From Ferrovibrio sp. MS7 (lineage in GTDB: Bacteria > Pseudomonadota > Alphaproteobacteria > Ferrovibrionales > Ferrovibrionaceae), in the NCBI RefSeq assembly GCF_038404985.1, contig NZ_JBBKBA010000001.1, positions 1,082,001 to 1,146,000 of the forward strand: 64,000 nt of DNA, in the 5' to 3' direction. The notes beneath the pieces were generated by a model. The model was not told the origin of the DNA, made no database searches, and saw only the letters and a list, made by a program, of their open reading frames with translations. This document shows positions 17,052-27,133 of this stretch, in pieces. The translations under genes were made by a program, and so were the position numbers. Positions within the stretch are counted from its first letter, which is position 1, and every line of letters starts with the position of its first letter.

Positions 17052-17834
17052 TTAGCGGCGGGAAGCGATGCGCTCGGGCAGCAAGTCGCGCACGCGGCGG
17101 CGCGCTTCCAGCTCGCGGATACGCGCGGATTGCGCCGTGGTGATCAGGCGCGGTGCCGGCGGATTGGCCCACACCGTCACCGGATCTGTCAGCAGGCTGT
17201 CGGCCAACTGCTTCATCTCGGCGGGCATGGTGGTGGCGAACACGATGGTCTGGCGCTCGCTCGGCGCCGCCTCGAAGATCGCCTTCAGCTCGGCGGTGAG
17301 GCCGAGATCGAGCATGCGGTCGGCTTCGTCCAGCACCAGGATCTCAAGCTTGTTGAGTTCGAGCTGGCCGGCATTGATCAGTTCCACCACGCGGCCCGGC
17401 GTGCCGATCACGATGTCGATGCCGCGCGCCAGCGCCTGCGCCTGCGCAGCCTTGCCCGGGCCTTCATACACGGTGGCCTGGCTGAGACGCACGAAGCGAC
17501 CATAGGCGCGGAAGCTCTCATGGATATGGGTAACGCGCTCGCGCGCCGGCGTCAGCACCAGGGCACGCGCCTTGCGCGCGCCGGCCGGGTGACGGTCGAT
17601 GGACAAGTGCTGCAGGATCGGCAGGGTGAACGCCACAGTCTTGCCGGCGCCGGCCTCCGCCTGGCCAAGCAGATCACGGCCCTGCAGCAGGTGCGGGATG
17701 GCCTTGGCCTGGATCGCCGTCGGCGCAAGGTGCTTTTCAGCCGCCAGGGCGCGCTGGATGGGTTCTACCAGATCGAGTTGCGAGAAAGAGGCGTTCAACA
17801 TCGTCAACAATTCTGTAGTTACAGGATCATCCAT
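17052..17834 (-). CDS. DEAD-box RNA helicase-like protein with only the first RecA domain
   Basis: About 260 residues that match only the N-terminal RecA-like domain of RhlE-type helicases. The Q motif (PTAIQAKAIP), motif I (AEAGAGKT), TPGR, the DEAD box (VLDEADRMLDLG) and a motif III variant (FATTMP) are all present. The protein ends after a basic tail (residues near RELEARRRVRD). Motifs IV to VI and the second RecA domain are absent in every frame, because the Gfo/Idh gene begins 16 bp downstream. ATP binding may be intact but unwinding is unlikely. The start could also be ATG 17801 (MLNASFSQL) or GTG 17861. Confidence 0.75.
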   Translation of the reverse strand: MDDPVTTELLTMLNASFSQLDLVEPIQRALAAEKHLAPTAIQAKAIPHLLQGRDLLGQAEAGAGKTVAFTLPILQHLSIDRHPAGARKARALVLTPARERVTHIHESFRAYGRFVRLSQATVYEGPGKAAQAQALARGIDIVIGTPGRVVELINAGQLELNKLEILVLDEADRMLDLGLTAELKAIFEAAPSERQTIVFATTMPAEMKQLADSLLTDPVTVWANPPAPRLITTAQSARIRELEARRRVRDLLPERIASRR

Positions 17835-18366
17835 CTTGCCGGGCGAAAAACCCACCCCCACCGCGAAACCGAAGAGTCGCGGGATGGAAAGCGGAGTTTG
17901 GTGCGGAAACTTCCCGGCGGGACGTCACGAACTCGGGGATAGTAGCCACCACTCCGGCTTTTGCAAGTGCGAAAACTTGGGTGTGACATTTTGGCTACAC
18001 GCCCTAGGTATCGCCCCTCTTAGATAAGGATAAAATATTGAAATGCAAGAGATTATTTTTCTGCGCGAATCTTAGGCAGCCGCTTTTCCAGGCGGAACCA
18101 GGGGTGATTATCCACAGTGGAGGCAGTTAACAATGCCCCTCTCGCGGGGGTTATGGCGGGACTCGGCAAGTATTTGATTTTATTGAACGGGGACTCGGAG
18201 GCTGGAAATCCCTGGCACCGTGGCGAAAACCCGGCCCGTGGCCCTATCGGCCCTTGCAAATGCGCACCAGGGCCGTTACAACGCGCCCCTCTATCGGGCG
18301 TTCCGGCTAATAGGGCTGCCGTGTCCGCCTAGAATGTCATTCTTCCTTATCGGAGGTTATCGCAAA
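17835..18366. other. gene-free interval between the helicase-like gene and rpmI
   Basis: About 530 bp without a convincing gene. It serves as the upstream region of the minus-strand helicase-like gene and as the leader of rpmI-rplT. Visible elements are an AT-rich patch near 18025-18065, a perfect DnaA-box consensus at 18108-18116, and small GC hairpins near 18135-18150 and 18279-18301. The second hairpin could take part in L20-type autoregulation. Short open frames here have no family features. Confidence 0.5.
18108..18116 (+). promoter_or_regulatory. isolated DnaA-box consensus
   Basis: TTATCCACA, a perfect match to the bacterial DnaA-box consensus, lies in the leader of rpmI next to an AT-rich patch. 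It is a single site. No cluster of boxes is seen, so it is not an origin on this evidence. Confidence 0.35.
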
Positions 18367-18564
18367 ATGCCCAAGATGAAGACCAAGAGCGGGGCGAAGA
18401 AGCGTTTCAAGCTTACCGCCACCGGCAAGGTGAAGCGTGCCCAGGCGGGCAAGCGTCACGGCATGATCAAGCGCACCAACAAGCAGATTCGCGACCACCG
18501 CGGCACCGAACTGGTGTTCGAGGGTGATGCGCGCAAGATCCGCAAATACTGGCTAGCCGGTTAA
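18367..18564 (+). CDS. rpmI: 50S ribosomal protein L35
   Basis: L35 (65 residues), with the classical start [15 protein letters not shown] and the basic body [15 protein letters not shown]. The ATG at 18367 has CGGAGG nine bases upstream; an open extension back to 18220 lacks any L35 similarity and is rejected. It precedes rplT by 12 bp, as in most bacteria. infC, often found just upstream, is not present here. Confidence 0.97.
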   Translation: MPKMKTKSGAKKRFKLTATGKVKRAQAGKRHGMIKRTNKQIRDHRGTELVFEGDARKIRKYWLAG

Positions 18565-18576
18565 GGAGGCGCTGAA

Positions 18577-18942
18577 ATGTCCCGTGTAAAGCGCGGCGTT
18601 GCCGCTCATGCCAAGCATAAGAAGATCATCAAGGCCGCCAAGGGCTATCGTGGCCGTGGCAGCACCGCATTCCGCGTGGCGATCGAGAAGGTCGAACATG
18701 CGATGCGCTATGCCTATCGCGACCGTCGCGCCCGCAAGCGCGATTTCCGCGCGCTGTGGATCCAGCGCATCAACGCGGCGGTGCGTGAGCATGGTTTGAC
18801 CTATGGCCGATTTATCAACGGCCTCAAGCTCGCCGGCATCGAAGTGGACCGCAAGGTTCTCGCCGATCTCGCCGTGACGCAGCCTGAGGCTTTCACCGCC
18901 CTGGTGGAGCAGGCCAAGGCCGCTCTGCCGAAGGCGGCCTGA
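18577..18942 (+). CDS. rplT: 50S ribosomal protein L20
   Basis: L20 (121 residues) binds 23S rRNA early in 50S assembly and in several bacteria represses its own operon. The N-terminus [16 protein letters not shown] and the block [22 protein letters not shown] are diagnostic. It follows rpmI with AAGGAGG as ribosome-binding site. A terminator hairpin separates it from pheST. Confidence 0.97.
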   Translation: MSRVKRGVAAHAKHKKIIKAAKGYRGRGSTAFRVAIEKVEHAMRYAYRDRRARKRDFRALWIQRINAAVREHGLTYGRFINGLKLAGIEVDRKVLADLAVTQPEAFTALVEQAKAALPKAA

Positions 18943-18979
18943 GCCGGCCACCCGTCCTTAAGCACCAACGCTTAGCGTC

Positions 18980-19009
18980 AAGGGGCCGTTTCCCAACGGC
19001 CCCTTTTTT
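18980..19009 (+). terminator. intrinsic terminator or attenuator between rplT and pheS
   Basis: An 11-bp perfect stem (18980-18990 with 18995-19005) with a TCCC loop runs into a T tract. It ends about 24 bp before the pheS start, so it can end the ribosomal mRNA or limit read-through into pheST. No leader peptide rich in phenylalanine is seen. Confidence 0.85.
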
Positions 19010-19032
19010 GCGTTTTCATCCGAGGTGATGGC

Positions 19033-20115
19033 ATGACCGATATTGCAAGCCTGGCAAGCGCCGCCGAGCGCGCCGTGGCCGAGGCGACGGCGCTGGATGC
19101 GCTGGAGCAAGCGCGCATCGATGCGCTGGGCAAGAAGGGCTGGCTCTCTGCCGCGCTCAAGGAACTGGGCGGCCTGGCCCCGGACGAGCGCAAGGCGCGC
19201 GCAGCGCAGCTCAACACCGTGAAGGACAGCCTCACCAATGCGATCGAGGCGCGGCGCGGCGTGCTGCAGGATGCCGCGATCAACGCGCGCCTTGCGGCGG
19301 AAAAGCTCGACATGACCTTGCCGCTCAACGAGGGCGCCGAGTCTCAGGGCCGCATCCATCCGATCAGTCAGGTGATCGACGAGATCACCGAGATCTTCGC
19401 CGGCATGGGCTTCACCATTGCCGAAGGCCCGGATATCGAGGATGGCTTCCACAATTTCACCGCGCTGAACATGCCGCCGGCGCATCCGGCGCGGCAGATG
19501 CAGGATACCTTCTACCTGCCGAACGCGGCCCATGCCGACGAGATCGTGCTGCGTACCCATACCTCGCCGGTGCAGATCCGCACCATGCGCGGCGGGCCGC
19601 CGCCTTACCGCATCGCCGTGCCGGGCCGCACCTACCGCAGCGACTACGACATGACGCATACCCCGATGTTCCATCAGATCGAGGGGCTGGTGATCGACCG
19701 CACCACCCATATGGGCCATCTCAAGGGCGTGCTGGTGGAATTCTGCAAGGCCTTCTTCGAGACCGACAATGTGAAGATGCGCTTCCGCCCGAGCTATTTC
19801 CCGTTCGTGGAACCGGGCGCGGAAGTGGACATCAATTGCAGCCGCAAGGGCGGCGAGCTGCGCGTCGGCGAGGGCGATGACTGGCTGGAAATCCTCGGCT
19901 GCGGCATGGTGCATCGCAAGGTGCTGGAGCATTGCGGCCTCGATCCCAATGAATGGCAGGGCTTCGCCTGGGGCATGGGCATCGACCGCATCGCGATGCT
20001 GAAATACGGCATCCCCGACCTGCGCGCCTTCTTTGATTCCGATTTGCGCTGGCTGAAGCATTACGGCTTCGTGCCGCTGGATGTGCCGACGCTCGGCCAG
20101 GGGATTGCCCGATGA
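19033..20115 (+). CDS. pheS: phenylalanyl-tRNA synthetase alpha subunit
   Basis: The catalytic alpha subunit (360 residues) of the (alpha-beta)2 class IIc enzyme. The N-terminal coiled coil (residues about 1-90) binds tRNA. The catalytic core carries [14 protein letters not shown], motif 2 ([21 protein letters not shown]) and motif 3 ([18 protein letters not shown]). The length is normal. It overlaps pheT by four bases (ATGA). Confidence 0.97.
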   Translation: MTDIASLASAAERAVAEATALDALEQARIDALGKKGWLSAALKELGGLAPDERKARAAQLNTVKDSLTNAIEARRGVLQDAAINARLAAEKLDMTLPLNEGAESQGRIHPISQVIDEITEIFAGMGFTIAEGPDIEDGFHNFTALNMPPAHPARQMQDTFYLPNAAHADEIVLRTHTSPVQIRTMRGGPPPYRIAVPGRTYRSDYDMTHTPMFHQIEGLVIDRTTHMGHLKGVLVEFCKAFFETDNVKMRFRPSYFPFVEPGAEVDINCSRKGGELRVGEGDDWLEILGCGMVHRKVLEHCGLDPNEWQGFAWGMGIDRIAMLKYGIPDLRAFFDSDLRWLKHYGFVPLDVPTLGQGIAR

Positions 20116-22520
20116 AGTTCACCCTTTCCTGGCTCAAGGATCATCTCGACACCACGGCCAGCCTCGATCAGATCGCCACCACGCTCACCGCGCTCGGCCT
20201 CGAGGTCGAGGGCATCACTGATCCGGCGGCCGTGTATAAGCCGTTCGTAATCGCCCGCGTGGTGAAGGCGGAACAGCATCCCAATGCCGACAAGCTGCGC
20301 GTCTGCACCGTCGATTACGGCGGCCCCGAGACCATGCAGGTAGTCTGCGGCGCGCCGAACGCGCGCGCCGGCCTGATCGGCGTGTTTGCCCCCGTCGGTT
20401 CCACGGTGCCGGGTATCGACCTGCTGCTGAAAGCCGCCACCATCCGGGGCGTGGCCTCGAACGGCATGCTCTGCTCGGAACGTGAGATGGGCCTTTCGGA
20501 TGATCATGAAGGCATCATCGACCTGCCGGCCGACACGCCGGTCGGCACGCCCTTCGCGGCGGTTGCCGGCCTTGATGATCCGGTGATCGAAATCAAGCTG
20601 ACGCCCAATCGCGGCGACTGCCTCGGCGTGCGTGGTATTGCCCGTGATCTTGCCGCAGCCGGTCTCGGCAGCCTGAAGCCGCTGAACACCGCCAAGGTGC
20701 CCGGCGGCTTCGAGAGCCCGATAAAGGTGACGCGCGACCTGCCGGCGGATGCCCAGGATGCCTGCGCCATGTTTGTCGGCCGCCTGATCCGCAAGGTGAA
20801 GAACGGCCCGTCGCCGGCCTGGCTGCAACGCCGCCTCAAGGCCATCGGCCTGCGGCCGATCTCGGCCCTGGTCGATGTCACCAACTACATCACCTACGAT
20901 CTTGGCCGACCGCTGCATGTATTCGATGCCGACAAGGTTCAAGGAAATATCGTGGCTCGTCTCGCACGGCCCGGCGAGAAGATCCTGGCGCTGGATGGCA
21001 AGGAATACACGCTGGACGAAACGATGACGGTGATCGCCGATGGCGCCGGTGCCGAAGGCATAGGCGGCGTGATGGGCGGCGAGCATTCTGGCTGCACGCC
21101 CGAAACCGTGAACGTGTTCCTCGAATGCGCCTGGTTCGACCAGGAGCGCACCGCCAAGACCGGCCGCAAACTCGGCATTCATTCCGATGCGCGCCACCGC
21201 TTCGAGCGCGGCGTCGATCCGGCCTTCCTGCATGATGGCGCCGAAATCGCCACCCGCATGATCCTCGATCTCTGCGGCGGCGAGCCGTCGGAGATCGTCG
21301 TCGCAGGCAGCGAACCGGCCTGGCAGAAGCGCGTTGCCTTGCGTCCCTCGCGTCTGCTCGGCCTGGTCGGCTTCGACCTGCCGAAGCCGCGTCAGATCGA
21401 ATTGCTGACCAAGCTCGGCTTCACCGCCAAGGATGAAGGCGAACTGATCCAGGTGGATGTACCGTCCTGGCGCCCGGATGTGGATGGCGAGGCCGACTTG
21501 GTGGAGGAAATCGCCCGGCTGGAGGGTTTCGACCACATCCCGTCAACGCCATTGCCGCCGCTGCGCGCCGTGCCACTGCCGGCGGTGAACGCGTCGCAGC
21601 GCCGCTCGCGCCAAGTGAAGCGGGCGCTGGCCGCGCGCGGCCTGATCGAGGCCGTCACCTATTCCTTCATCAAGCGCGAGGAAGCCCGCCTGTTCGGCGG
21701 CGGCAGCGATGCCCTGGCGCTGATCAACCCGATCAGTGCCGATATGGATGCGATGCGTCCCTCGGTGCTGCCGGGCCTGATCAACGCCGCCAAGCGCAAC
21801 ATGGATCGCGGCTTCAATGATCTGGCGCTGTTCGAGGTCGGGCCGCAATTCAACGACCCGACACCCACGGGCCAGGATTGGGTCGCCACCGGCATCCGCC
21901 GTGGCCAGACCGGCGCGCGCCATTGGCGCGAGGCACCGCGTGCCGTCGATGCCTATGACGCCAAGGCCGATGCCATCGCCGCGCTGGCCGGTGCCGGCCT
22001 GCCGGTGGAAAGTCTGCAGATCATGGATGGTGCGCCGGACTGGTATCATCCTGGCCGCTCCGGCACGCTGCGGCTCGGGCCGAAGGTGATCCTGGCGGCA
22101 TTCGGCGAACTGCATCCGCGCGTGCTCAAGGCACTGGATGCGCGCGGGCCGCTGGTTGGCTTCGAGGTTTATCTCGACCGCCTGCCGGCCAGCCGCTCGA
22201 AGGGTGGCCGTTCGAAGCCGGCGCTGAAGCTTTCGGAATTCCCGGCGGTGGAACGCGATTTCGCCTTCATCGTCGGCGCCGGTGTGGCGGCTGAAACGCT
22301 GATCAAGGCGGTGAAGGGTGCCGAGAAGGCGCTGATCGCGCGCGTCTCGGTGTTCGACGTGTTCGCCGGCAGCGGTATCGAGCCGGGCAAGAAATCGGTG
22401 GCGCTTTCGGTGCGGCTGGAGCCGCGCGAACGCACCCTCACCGATGCCGAGATCGAAGCCGTGGGCCAGAAGATTGTCGCCGCCGCTGCCAAGGCCTGCA
22501 ACGCCGTGCTGCGGGGGTAA
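20112..22520 (+). CDS. pheT: phenylalanyl-tRNA synthetase beta subunit
   Basis: The beta subunit (802 residues). The N-terminal tRNA-binding (EMAP-like) domain spans about 40-150 ([14 protein letters not shown]). The B3/B4 editing domain follows around 210-380 with the RFERGVDP block, then the B5 domain, a catalytic-like core and a C-terminal FDX-ACB anticodon-binding domain ([13 protein letters not shown]). It lies directly after pheS. The gene end is followed by palindromic repeat A2, then a convergent methyltransferase gene. Confidence 0.97.
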   Translation: MKFTLSWLKDHLDTTASLDQIATTLTALGLEVEGITDPAAVYKPFVIARVVKAEQHPNADKLRVCTVDYGGPETMQVVCGAPNARAGLIGVFAPVGSTVPGIDLLLKAATIRGVASNGMLCSEREMGLSDDHEGIIDLPADTPVGTPFAAVAGLDDPVIEIKLTPNRGDCLGVRGIARDLAAAGLGSLKPLNTAKVPGGFESPIKVTRDLPADAQDACAMFVGRLIRKVKNGPSPAWLQRRLKAIGLRPISALVDVTNYITYDLGRPLHVFDADKVQGNIVARLARPGEKILALDGKEYTLDETMTVIADGAGAEGIGGVMGGEHSGCTPETVNVFLECAWFDQERTAKTGRKLGIHSDARHRFERGVDPAFLHDGAEIATRMILDLCGGEPSEIVVAGSEPAWQKRVALRPSRLLGLVGFDLPKPRQIELLTKLGFTAKDEGELIQVDVPSWRPDVDGEADLVEEIARLEGFDHIPSTPLPPLRAVPLPAVNASQRRSRQVKRALAARGLIEAVTYSFIKREEARLFGGGSDALALINPISADMDAMRPSVLPGLINAAKRNMDRGFNDLALFEVGPQFNDPTPTGQDWVATGIRRGQTGARHWREAPRAVDAYDAKADAIAALAGAGLPVESLQIMDGAPDWYHPGRSGTLRLGPKVILAAFGELHPRVLKALDARGPLVGFEVYLDRLPASRSKGGRSKPALKLSEFPAVERDFAFIVGAGVAAETLIKAVKGAEKALIARVSVFDVFAGSGIEPGKKSVALSVRLEPRERTLTDAEIEAVGQKIVAAAAKACNAVLRG

Positions 22521-22532
22521 CAGACGGTAAAT

Positions 22533-22659
22533 CGTCATGCCCGCCGAGGCCCTTCGGGCCTGTGCGCCCACGAACGCCGTATGGCGTTCGCGCGCTTACA
22601 GTGACCCGGGCATCTTCCGCAACTGGCATGAGATGCCCGCATCAAGTGCGGGCATGACG
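22533..22659. repeat. composite type A palindromic repeat (copy A2)
   Basis: The outer ends CGTCATGCCCG and CGGGCATGACG match A1, and the central GGGCATCTTC and GGCATGAGATGCCCG blocks are shared. After the left end it carries an extra module (22544-22604) with two hairpins, AGGCCC-TTC-GGGCCT and GAACGCC-GTAT-GGCGTTC. The same module is present in A3 and absent from A1. It lies between convergent pheT and the 22.7 kb methyltransferase gene. Confidence 0.85.
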
Positions 22660-22660
22660 A

Positions 22661-23329
22661 TTAGATGGTACTGTTCCTACACACCAGGAAGATCGAGCGG
22701 CAGCCATCGGTGAAGTCGCGCCGTTCCGGCTGCCAGCCATGGGCGCAGAGATGCGCCTCCAGCGCCTCGACGCTGTAGCCCTTGTAGCCGATCTCCCATT
22801 TATGGGTATGCCAGTCATGCGGATCGGTTGCCGGGAAGGGCTTCAGGCCGCGCAGCTTGCGGAAGAAGCTGCGCCGCCGCGCGGTGTAGCGGTTCCAGTA
22901 GAATTGCAGGCCGATCTGGGTGCCTTCATAGGGCACGGAGAGCACCAGCCACGGAATCTTCGTCGCCGCGAGATTGTTCAGCACCGCGCCGGTATCGGCC
23001 CAGGGAATATGCTCCAGGGTTTCGCAGCAGAGCAGGACATCGGCATCGGCTGGCAGGTCGCCGGCGCCGACCTGGCGAATATCGGCGGTGATGTGGCGCT
23101 CAACCCCGATGCCGGCACCGCGCGCCTCGATATCCACGGTGGTGACGCGATAGCCGGCGGTGGCGAGTAGGGCGCTTACGACGCCGAGATGCGGCCCGAT
23201 CTCGACCACATGGCGGACGGCCAAGTCGCGCATCAGATGCACCTGCAGCCACTGATGCGTGATGCGCTTCTCGGTGTAGTAGTTGTGCCAGCCCTCCGGG
23301 AGCTTGGCTTCCTCGCTCTGCTCGCCCAA
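22661..23329 (-). CDS. class I SAM-dependent methyltransferase
   Basis: About 222 residues with a methyltransferase core. Motif I is VEIGPHLGVVSALLA, followed by TTVDIEA (acidic motif II), then DVLLCCETLEHIPW and VLSVPYEGTQIG. The longer reading from GTG 23392 would pass through the speE terminator hairpin, so I place the start at TTG 23329, which follows AGGGGAAAG. The substrate is unknown. It sits just behind speE on the same strand but beyond its terminator. Confidence 0.75.
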   Translation of the reverse strand: MGEQSEEAKLPEGWHNYYTEKRITHQWLQVHLMRDLAVRHVVEIGPHLGVVSALLATAGYRVTTVDIEARGAGIGVERHITADIRQVGAGDLPADADVLLCCETLEHIPWADTGAVLNNLAATKIPWLVLSVPYEGTQIGLQFYWNRYTARRRSFFRKLRGLKPFPATDPHDWHTHKWEIGYKGYSVEALEAHLCAHGWQPERRDFTDGCRSIFLVCRNSTI

Positions 23330-23352
23330 CGACTTTCCCCTAACCGGTAACG

Positions 23353-23382
23353 AAAAACGGCGGCCAGTTCCCTGGCCGCCGT
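23353..23382 (-). terminator. rho-independent terminator of speDE
   Basis: On the minus strand an 11-bp perfect stem (23382-23372 with 23367-23357) closes a GGAA loop and is followed by a T tract. It lies 27 bp after the speE stop and ends the speD-speE mRNA. Confidence 0.9.
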
Positions 23383-23408
23383 CATTCAACACGTCTCTGG
23401 CGCCTGCC

Positions 23409-24268
<860 letters not shown>

Positions 24269-24272
<4 letters not shown>

Positions 24273-24709
24273 AGAATCAGACCCCGCTTCATTTCGGTGC
24301 ACTGGATGGTGTCGGGCAGGAAGGCGCGGCGCAGCACCGGGATCGCCTTCGCCGGCTGGCAATCGCCGCAGACGAACACGTCGAGCGCGGCATAGCCCTT
24401 TTCCGGCCAGGAATGGATCGACATGTGGCTCTCGGCCAGCACGGCCACGCCGGAGATGCCGCCATTCGGCTCGAAGTGATGCAGGTCGATGTTCAGCAGC
24501 GTCGCGCCGATGGCTTCGACAGCCTCGGTCAGGGTCTGCTTCACCAGCGCCAGGTTGTCGAGATGCTTGCCGCCCCAGAGGTCGATGATCAGGTGCTGAC
24601 CGGCATAGCGCATGCCGTCCTTGTTGATGAAGTGCTCTTCCTCTTGCGCGGCCTCGGGCTGCGCGGGCACTTCGTACAGGGCCGGCTTGGCGGCAGTGGT
24701 CTTGCTCAT
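24269..24709 (-). CDS. speD: S-adenosylmethionine decarboxylase proenzyme
   Basis: A pyruvoyl-dependent decarboxylase (146 residues) of the short bacterial SpeH/SpeD type. Self-cleavage occurs before the serine in ESHMSIHSWPE, giving the pyruvoyl group; the conserved FVCGDC block supplies the catalytic cysteine and is also visible. The first 25 residues form a polar extension. It starts the speD-speE unit and overlaps speE. A leader of about 150 nt with a strong predicted stem lies upstream. Confidence 0.94.
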
Positions 24710-24757
24710 TCAGGTCTCTCCACCATCAAATGAATCGGAACGCTCCGACGGCAGAAA

Positions 24758-24864
24758 GACTGTTGGGAAAGCCCCGTGGTACCGCTAAAGATCCGCAACC
24801 GGACCGGCGGCCATTCGCCACTTTCCAAACAGTCTTCAGGAGGGGGTATGGGGCCAATCGCCCC
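24758..24864 (-). promoter_or_regulatory. candidate structured RNA leader of speDE
   Basis: On the minus strand a 14-nt segment (24834-24821) pairs with 24771-24758 at 13 of 14 positions, closing a 49-nt internal region that contains CCGGTCCGG and CCGC/GCGG pairings. Just upstream is a 5-bp GC hairpin (24864-24850). The closing strand ends about 50 nt before the speD start. This layout is compatible with a cis-regulatory RNA. I do not recognise it as a known riboswitch class. Confidence 0.45.
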
Positions 24865-24988
24865 CTGATGCAAGTGAAAATTCGCCCACCGGGCACATTT
24901 TTTCGGCACCGCGGCACGGGGGTCACAAAACCCGGCATGGGGGTCACATTCTGACGGCTTACGCCAAGCTGGCGCAATGAATCGAAGG

Positions 24989-25945
24989 TCAGGCGAAGCT
25001 GCCGGCCAGGGTAAAGACCTCGCCGTTCAACCCGAGCTTGAACCGTGCCACGCCGGCTCCTTCCTCGGTATTGGCGCCGCCGAGATCGAAATGCTCGACG
25101 CCGAGATTTTTCAGTGCCAGCAGGCCATGCCACAGCAGGCGGTGATGCGCGCGCACCAGGCGGCCCGGCTCGCTGCTCCAGCCCGCCGCGTAGGTGGCGC
25201 CACGGCCATGGCGCAGCAGCAGCATGCCAGCCACCGGGCGGGTGCCGATCTTGGCCGTGAAAAGATGCGCGCTGTCGCCGAGTGCCGGGTCGGCCGCTGC
25301 CGCGAAGGCGCGGTAGAAGGCGCCATCGGGGCCGAGGAAGCGTTTCTCGATGCGCTGCACGTCATGGGCGCGCATCACGGTGGCGAAGGTTGTGTCGTCC
25401 CAGCTTTCATCGAGCAGCAGCGGGCTGCGCTCGGCGGCCTTCAGCGCATTGCGCCATTTGCCGTCCAGTTGGCCGCGCAGCACGGCAGGCGCCGGCGTCA
25501 GGTCCAGCCGCACGGAACTCCAGCCGGTCACCATCTGCTCCAGGCCGAGCGCGCGCATCAGGGTTTCCGACTCGGCGCCGCCCGGCAGCTCGGGCAGCCA
25601 CCACAGCACGACCCGGCCCTGGCGCCAGGAGTATTGCTGGCGCAGTGCTGACAGTGCCGCCAGCCGCGCCGCGCGCTCAATGCCGGGCAGGAACAGCGGG
25701 CCGCGCACGATCCGCACCAAGCTGCCGAAAGCCGCGAAGCGGCGGCGGAAGGCCTGCGCCAGGCCGATGGTCTCGCCGTTGCCATCCAGCAGCAGCCAGC
25801 GTTCCGGCCGCGTGCGCGACACCGCCGCCACCGCCTCGCCATAGGCCCAGCTCTGCTCCAGGGTGTCGCGGCGCACCCGTGCCAGCAGGGCCGACCAGGC
25901 AGCGCGGTCGCCAATAGGCTGCAAAAGCGGATTTGAGTCGGTCAT
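24989..25945 (-). CDS. GNAT-superfamily acetyltransferase, BioF2/FemAB-like
   Basis: A 318-residue protein with the double-GNAT architecture of FemAB/BioF2-like acyltransferases. The visible core is QSWAYGEAVAA near residue 35, the KWRNALKAAERS region, and a late block LLWHGLLALKNLGVEHFDLGGANTEEGAGVARFKLGLNG that is typical of this group. Members acylate cell-wall, lipid or exopolysaccharide precursors; the acceptor is unknown. The ATG at 25945 is preferred over an upstream start at 25975. Confidence 0.75.
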   Translation of the reverse strand: MTDSNPLLQPIGDRAAWSALLARVRRDTLEQSWAYGEAVAAVSRTRPERWLLLDGNGETIGLAQAFRRRFAAFGSLVRIVRGPLFLPGIERAARLAALSALRQQYSWRQGRVVLWWLPELPGGAESETLMRALGLEQMVTGWSSVRLDLTPAPAVLRGQLDGKWRNALKAAERSPLLLDESWDDTTFATVMRAHDVQRIEKRFLGPDGAFYRAFAAAADPALGDSAHLFTAKIGTRPVAGMLLLRHGRGATYAAGWSSEPGRLVRAHHRLLWHGLLALKNLGVEHFDLGGANTEEGAGVARFKLGLNGEVFTLAGSFA

Positions 25946-26047
25946 CACGGCAGCATGGGGATAGGGGCGCGGCATCGCAAGGGGGGGTGAAAGGGGGGCG
26001 CTTTCCGGCCCACTTCCCGCAAGGGGGCGATTGGGTTATTCCAGGGC

Positions 26048-26266
26048 ATGGCCTGGTTGAAACTGCCGGCGCGCTGGCGCGGCCCCGAACGCATTCATGG
26101 CGAGGTGATTCCGGCGCCGCGGCTGACACGCCATGCGCTGCGCCGCTTCCTGCTCTGGATCCTGGCGCCGTTCCTGCTGCTCTGTCTGGCTGGCGACCTG
26201 TTGCTCTATTGGGTGTTCGCCCACTGGCTCGGCCGCTGCTATGGCCTGCTCTGCTTTTTCCAGTAA
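26048..26266 (+). CDS. small hypothetical membrane protein
   Basis: A 72-residue open frame with a basic N-terminus and one hydrophobic helix (FLLWILAPFLLLCLAGDLLLYWVF). I recognise no family. It stands alone between the FemAB-like gene and the tRNA, with GC hairpins downstream that could end transcription. Codon use agrees with its neighbours, which favours a real gene, but there is no further support. Confidence 0.5.
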   Translation: MAWLKLPARWRGPERIHGEVIPAPRLTRHALRRFLLWILAPFLLLCLAGDLLLYWVFAHWLGRCYGLLCFFQ

Positions 26267-26314
26267 CGGCTCAGCGGCATGAAAAAAACCGCCGGCCAAT
26301 TTTTGCCGGAAGCG

Positions 26315-26344
26315 GCCCGGCGGGTATGAAAAAACCCGCCGGGC
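26315..26344. terminator. inverted repeat, probable bidirectional terminator
   Basis: An 11-bp perfect inverted repeat (26315-26325 with 26334-26344) with an A-rich loop. A smaller hairpin with a T run precedes it (26293-26309), and a second GC hairpin follows before TCTTTC. The cluster lies between the small plus-strand gene and the minus-strand tRNA-Ala and can end transcription from both sides. Confidence 0.6.
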
Positions 26345-26391
26345 TGGTGCCTGCGGCGGGTCTTTCATAGGTATTGGCATCACGAGAAGGT

Positions 26392-26467
26392 TGGTGGAGC
26401 CAAGCGGGATCGAACCGCTGACCTCCTGCATGCCATGCAGGCGCTCTCCCAGCTGAGCTATGGCCCC
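26392..26467 (-). tRNA. tRNA-Ala (anticodon GGC)
   Basis: A complete 76-nt cloverleaf including encoded CCA. The acceptor stem is 7 bp and contains the G3-U70 pair that defines alanine tRNAs. The D arm, a 5-bp anticodon stem closing the loop ATGGCAT (anticodon GGC), a 5-nt variable loop and a T arm with TTCGATC are all in place. It reads codons GCC and GCT. No intron or duplicate is present. Confidence 0.97.
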
Positions 26468-26623
26468 GTAACCGTGCCGTCAGAATTCTAGTCTCCCTGG
26501 CCGGCGGGCGCGGACCTTAAGGCCAAGGCCAGGGCTTTGCAAGGGTTTCGGCGGGCGGAAATTTTCGCTTCTCCAGAGAGGCGAATCCGCCCGGCCGGGC
26601 AATCACTTAAACCCCCTTGCGGG

Positions 26624-26956
26624 TCAGCGTTCCTCCTCGCCGTCGGTGGCGGCATCAACATCGATCTCCTCGGCCACATCGCCGCCTTCGAGATCGTCGT
26701 CTTCAGCCAGGAAATCGTCCTGGATATCGCCATCCTCGACTTCGGGATCGGCGGCATCATCCGCCACCGGTACCGCTTTCTGCGCCGCCTTGGCGGCTTT
26801 TTCCTCGGCCTTGGCCGGGCGGCGCGATTTCACCAGCGCGTCCGGATTCAACTCGGTGCCGCATTTCGGGCACAGGATCGGGCTCTTCATCATGTCGTAG
26901 AAGGCGGCGCTGCAGCTCAGGCAGCGGCGCTTGGTGCCCCATTCCGGTTTCGCCAT
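26624..26956 (-). CDS. TIGR02300-family zinc-ribbon protein
   Basis: A 110-residue protein with two CxxC knuckles (C12/C15 and C29/C32) around the block [18 protein letters not shown], which marks the TIGR02300 family found almost only in alphaproteobacteria. The remainder is an Ala/Lys-rich linker and a strongly acidic tail (Asp/Glu from about residue 65). The function is unknown; the structure suggests zinc binding. It is divergent from aroA, sharing about 175 bp of upstream DNA. Confidence 0.9.
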   Translation of the reverse strand: MAKPEWGTKRRCLSCSAAFYDMMKSPILCPKCGTELNPDALVKSRRPAKAEEKAAKAAQKAVPVADDAADPEVEDGDIQDDFLAEDDDLEGGDVAEEIDVDAATDGEEER

Positions 26957-27133
26957 TATTCACACTCTCCTAAAGCCGCAACGGCATCGCTGCAGGCATT
27001 GTTCAGGCCCGGACCGTCGCCGTGGTCAGGGCGGCGCGATTGTGTTAAAGAAGCGCGCCCTGTCAACCCTTGTTTTGGCCGTCGCGGCGCGATTTTACCG
27101 CGCCCCCGGCCCCCGGACCCCCGCATAACTGCT

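Noticed and set aside
17036-17052. Frameshift that would restore the second helicase domain
   Set aside because: Only 16 bp separate the stop from the next gene, and no motif IV-VI is found in any frame nearby.
18026-18116. Possible replication origin (AT-rich patch plus DnaA box)
   Set aside because: There is only one box, no cluster, and no neighbouring hemE, parAB, dnaA or gyrB.
18117-18332. Small open frame upstream of rpmI
   Set aside because: No family features and poor start context. The region is better explained as the rpmI leader.
26537-27133. A 199-codon N-terminal extension of aroA
   Set aside because: It runs antisense to the TIGR02300 gene and across the promoter region. EPSP synthase similarity begins at 27134.
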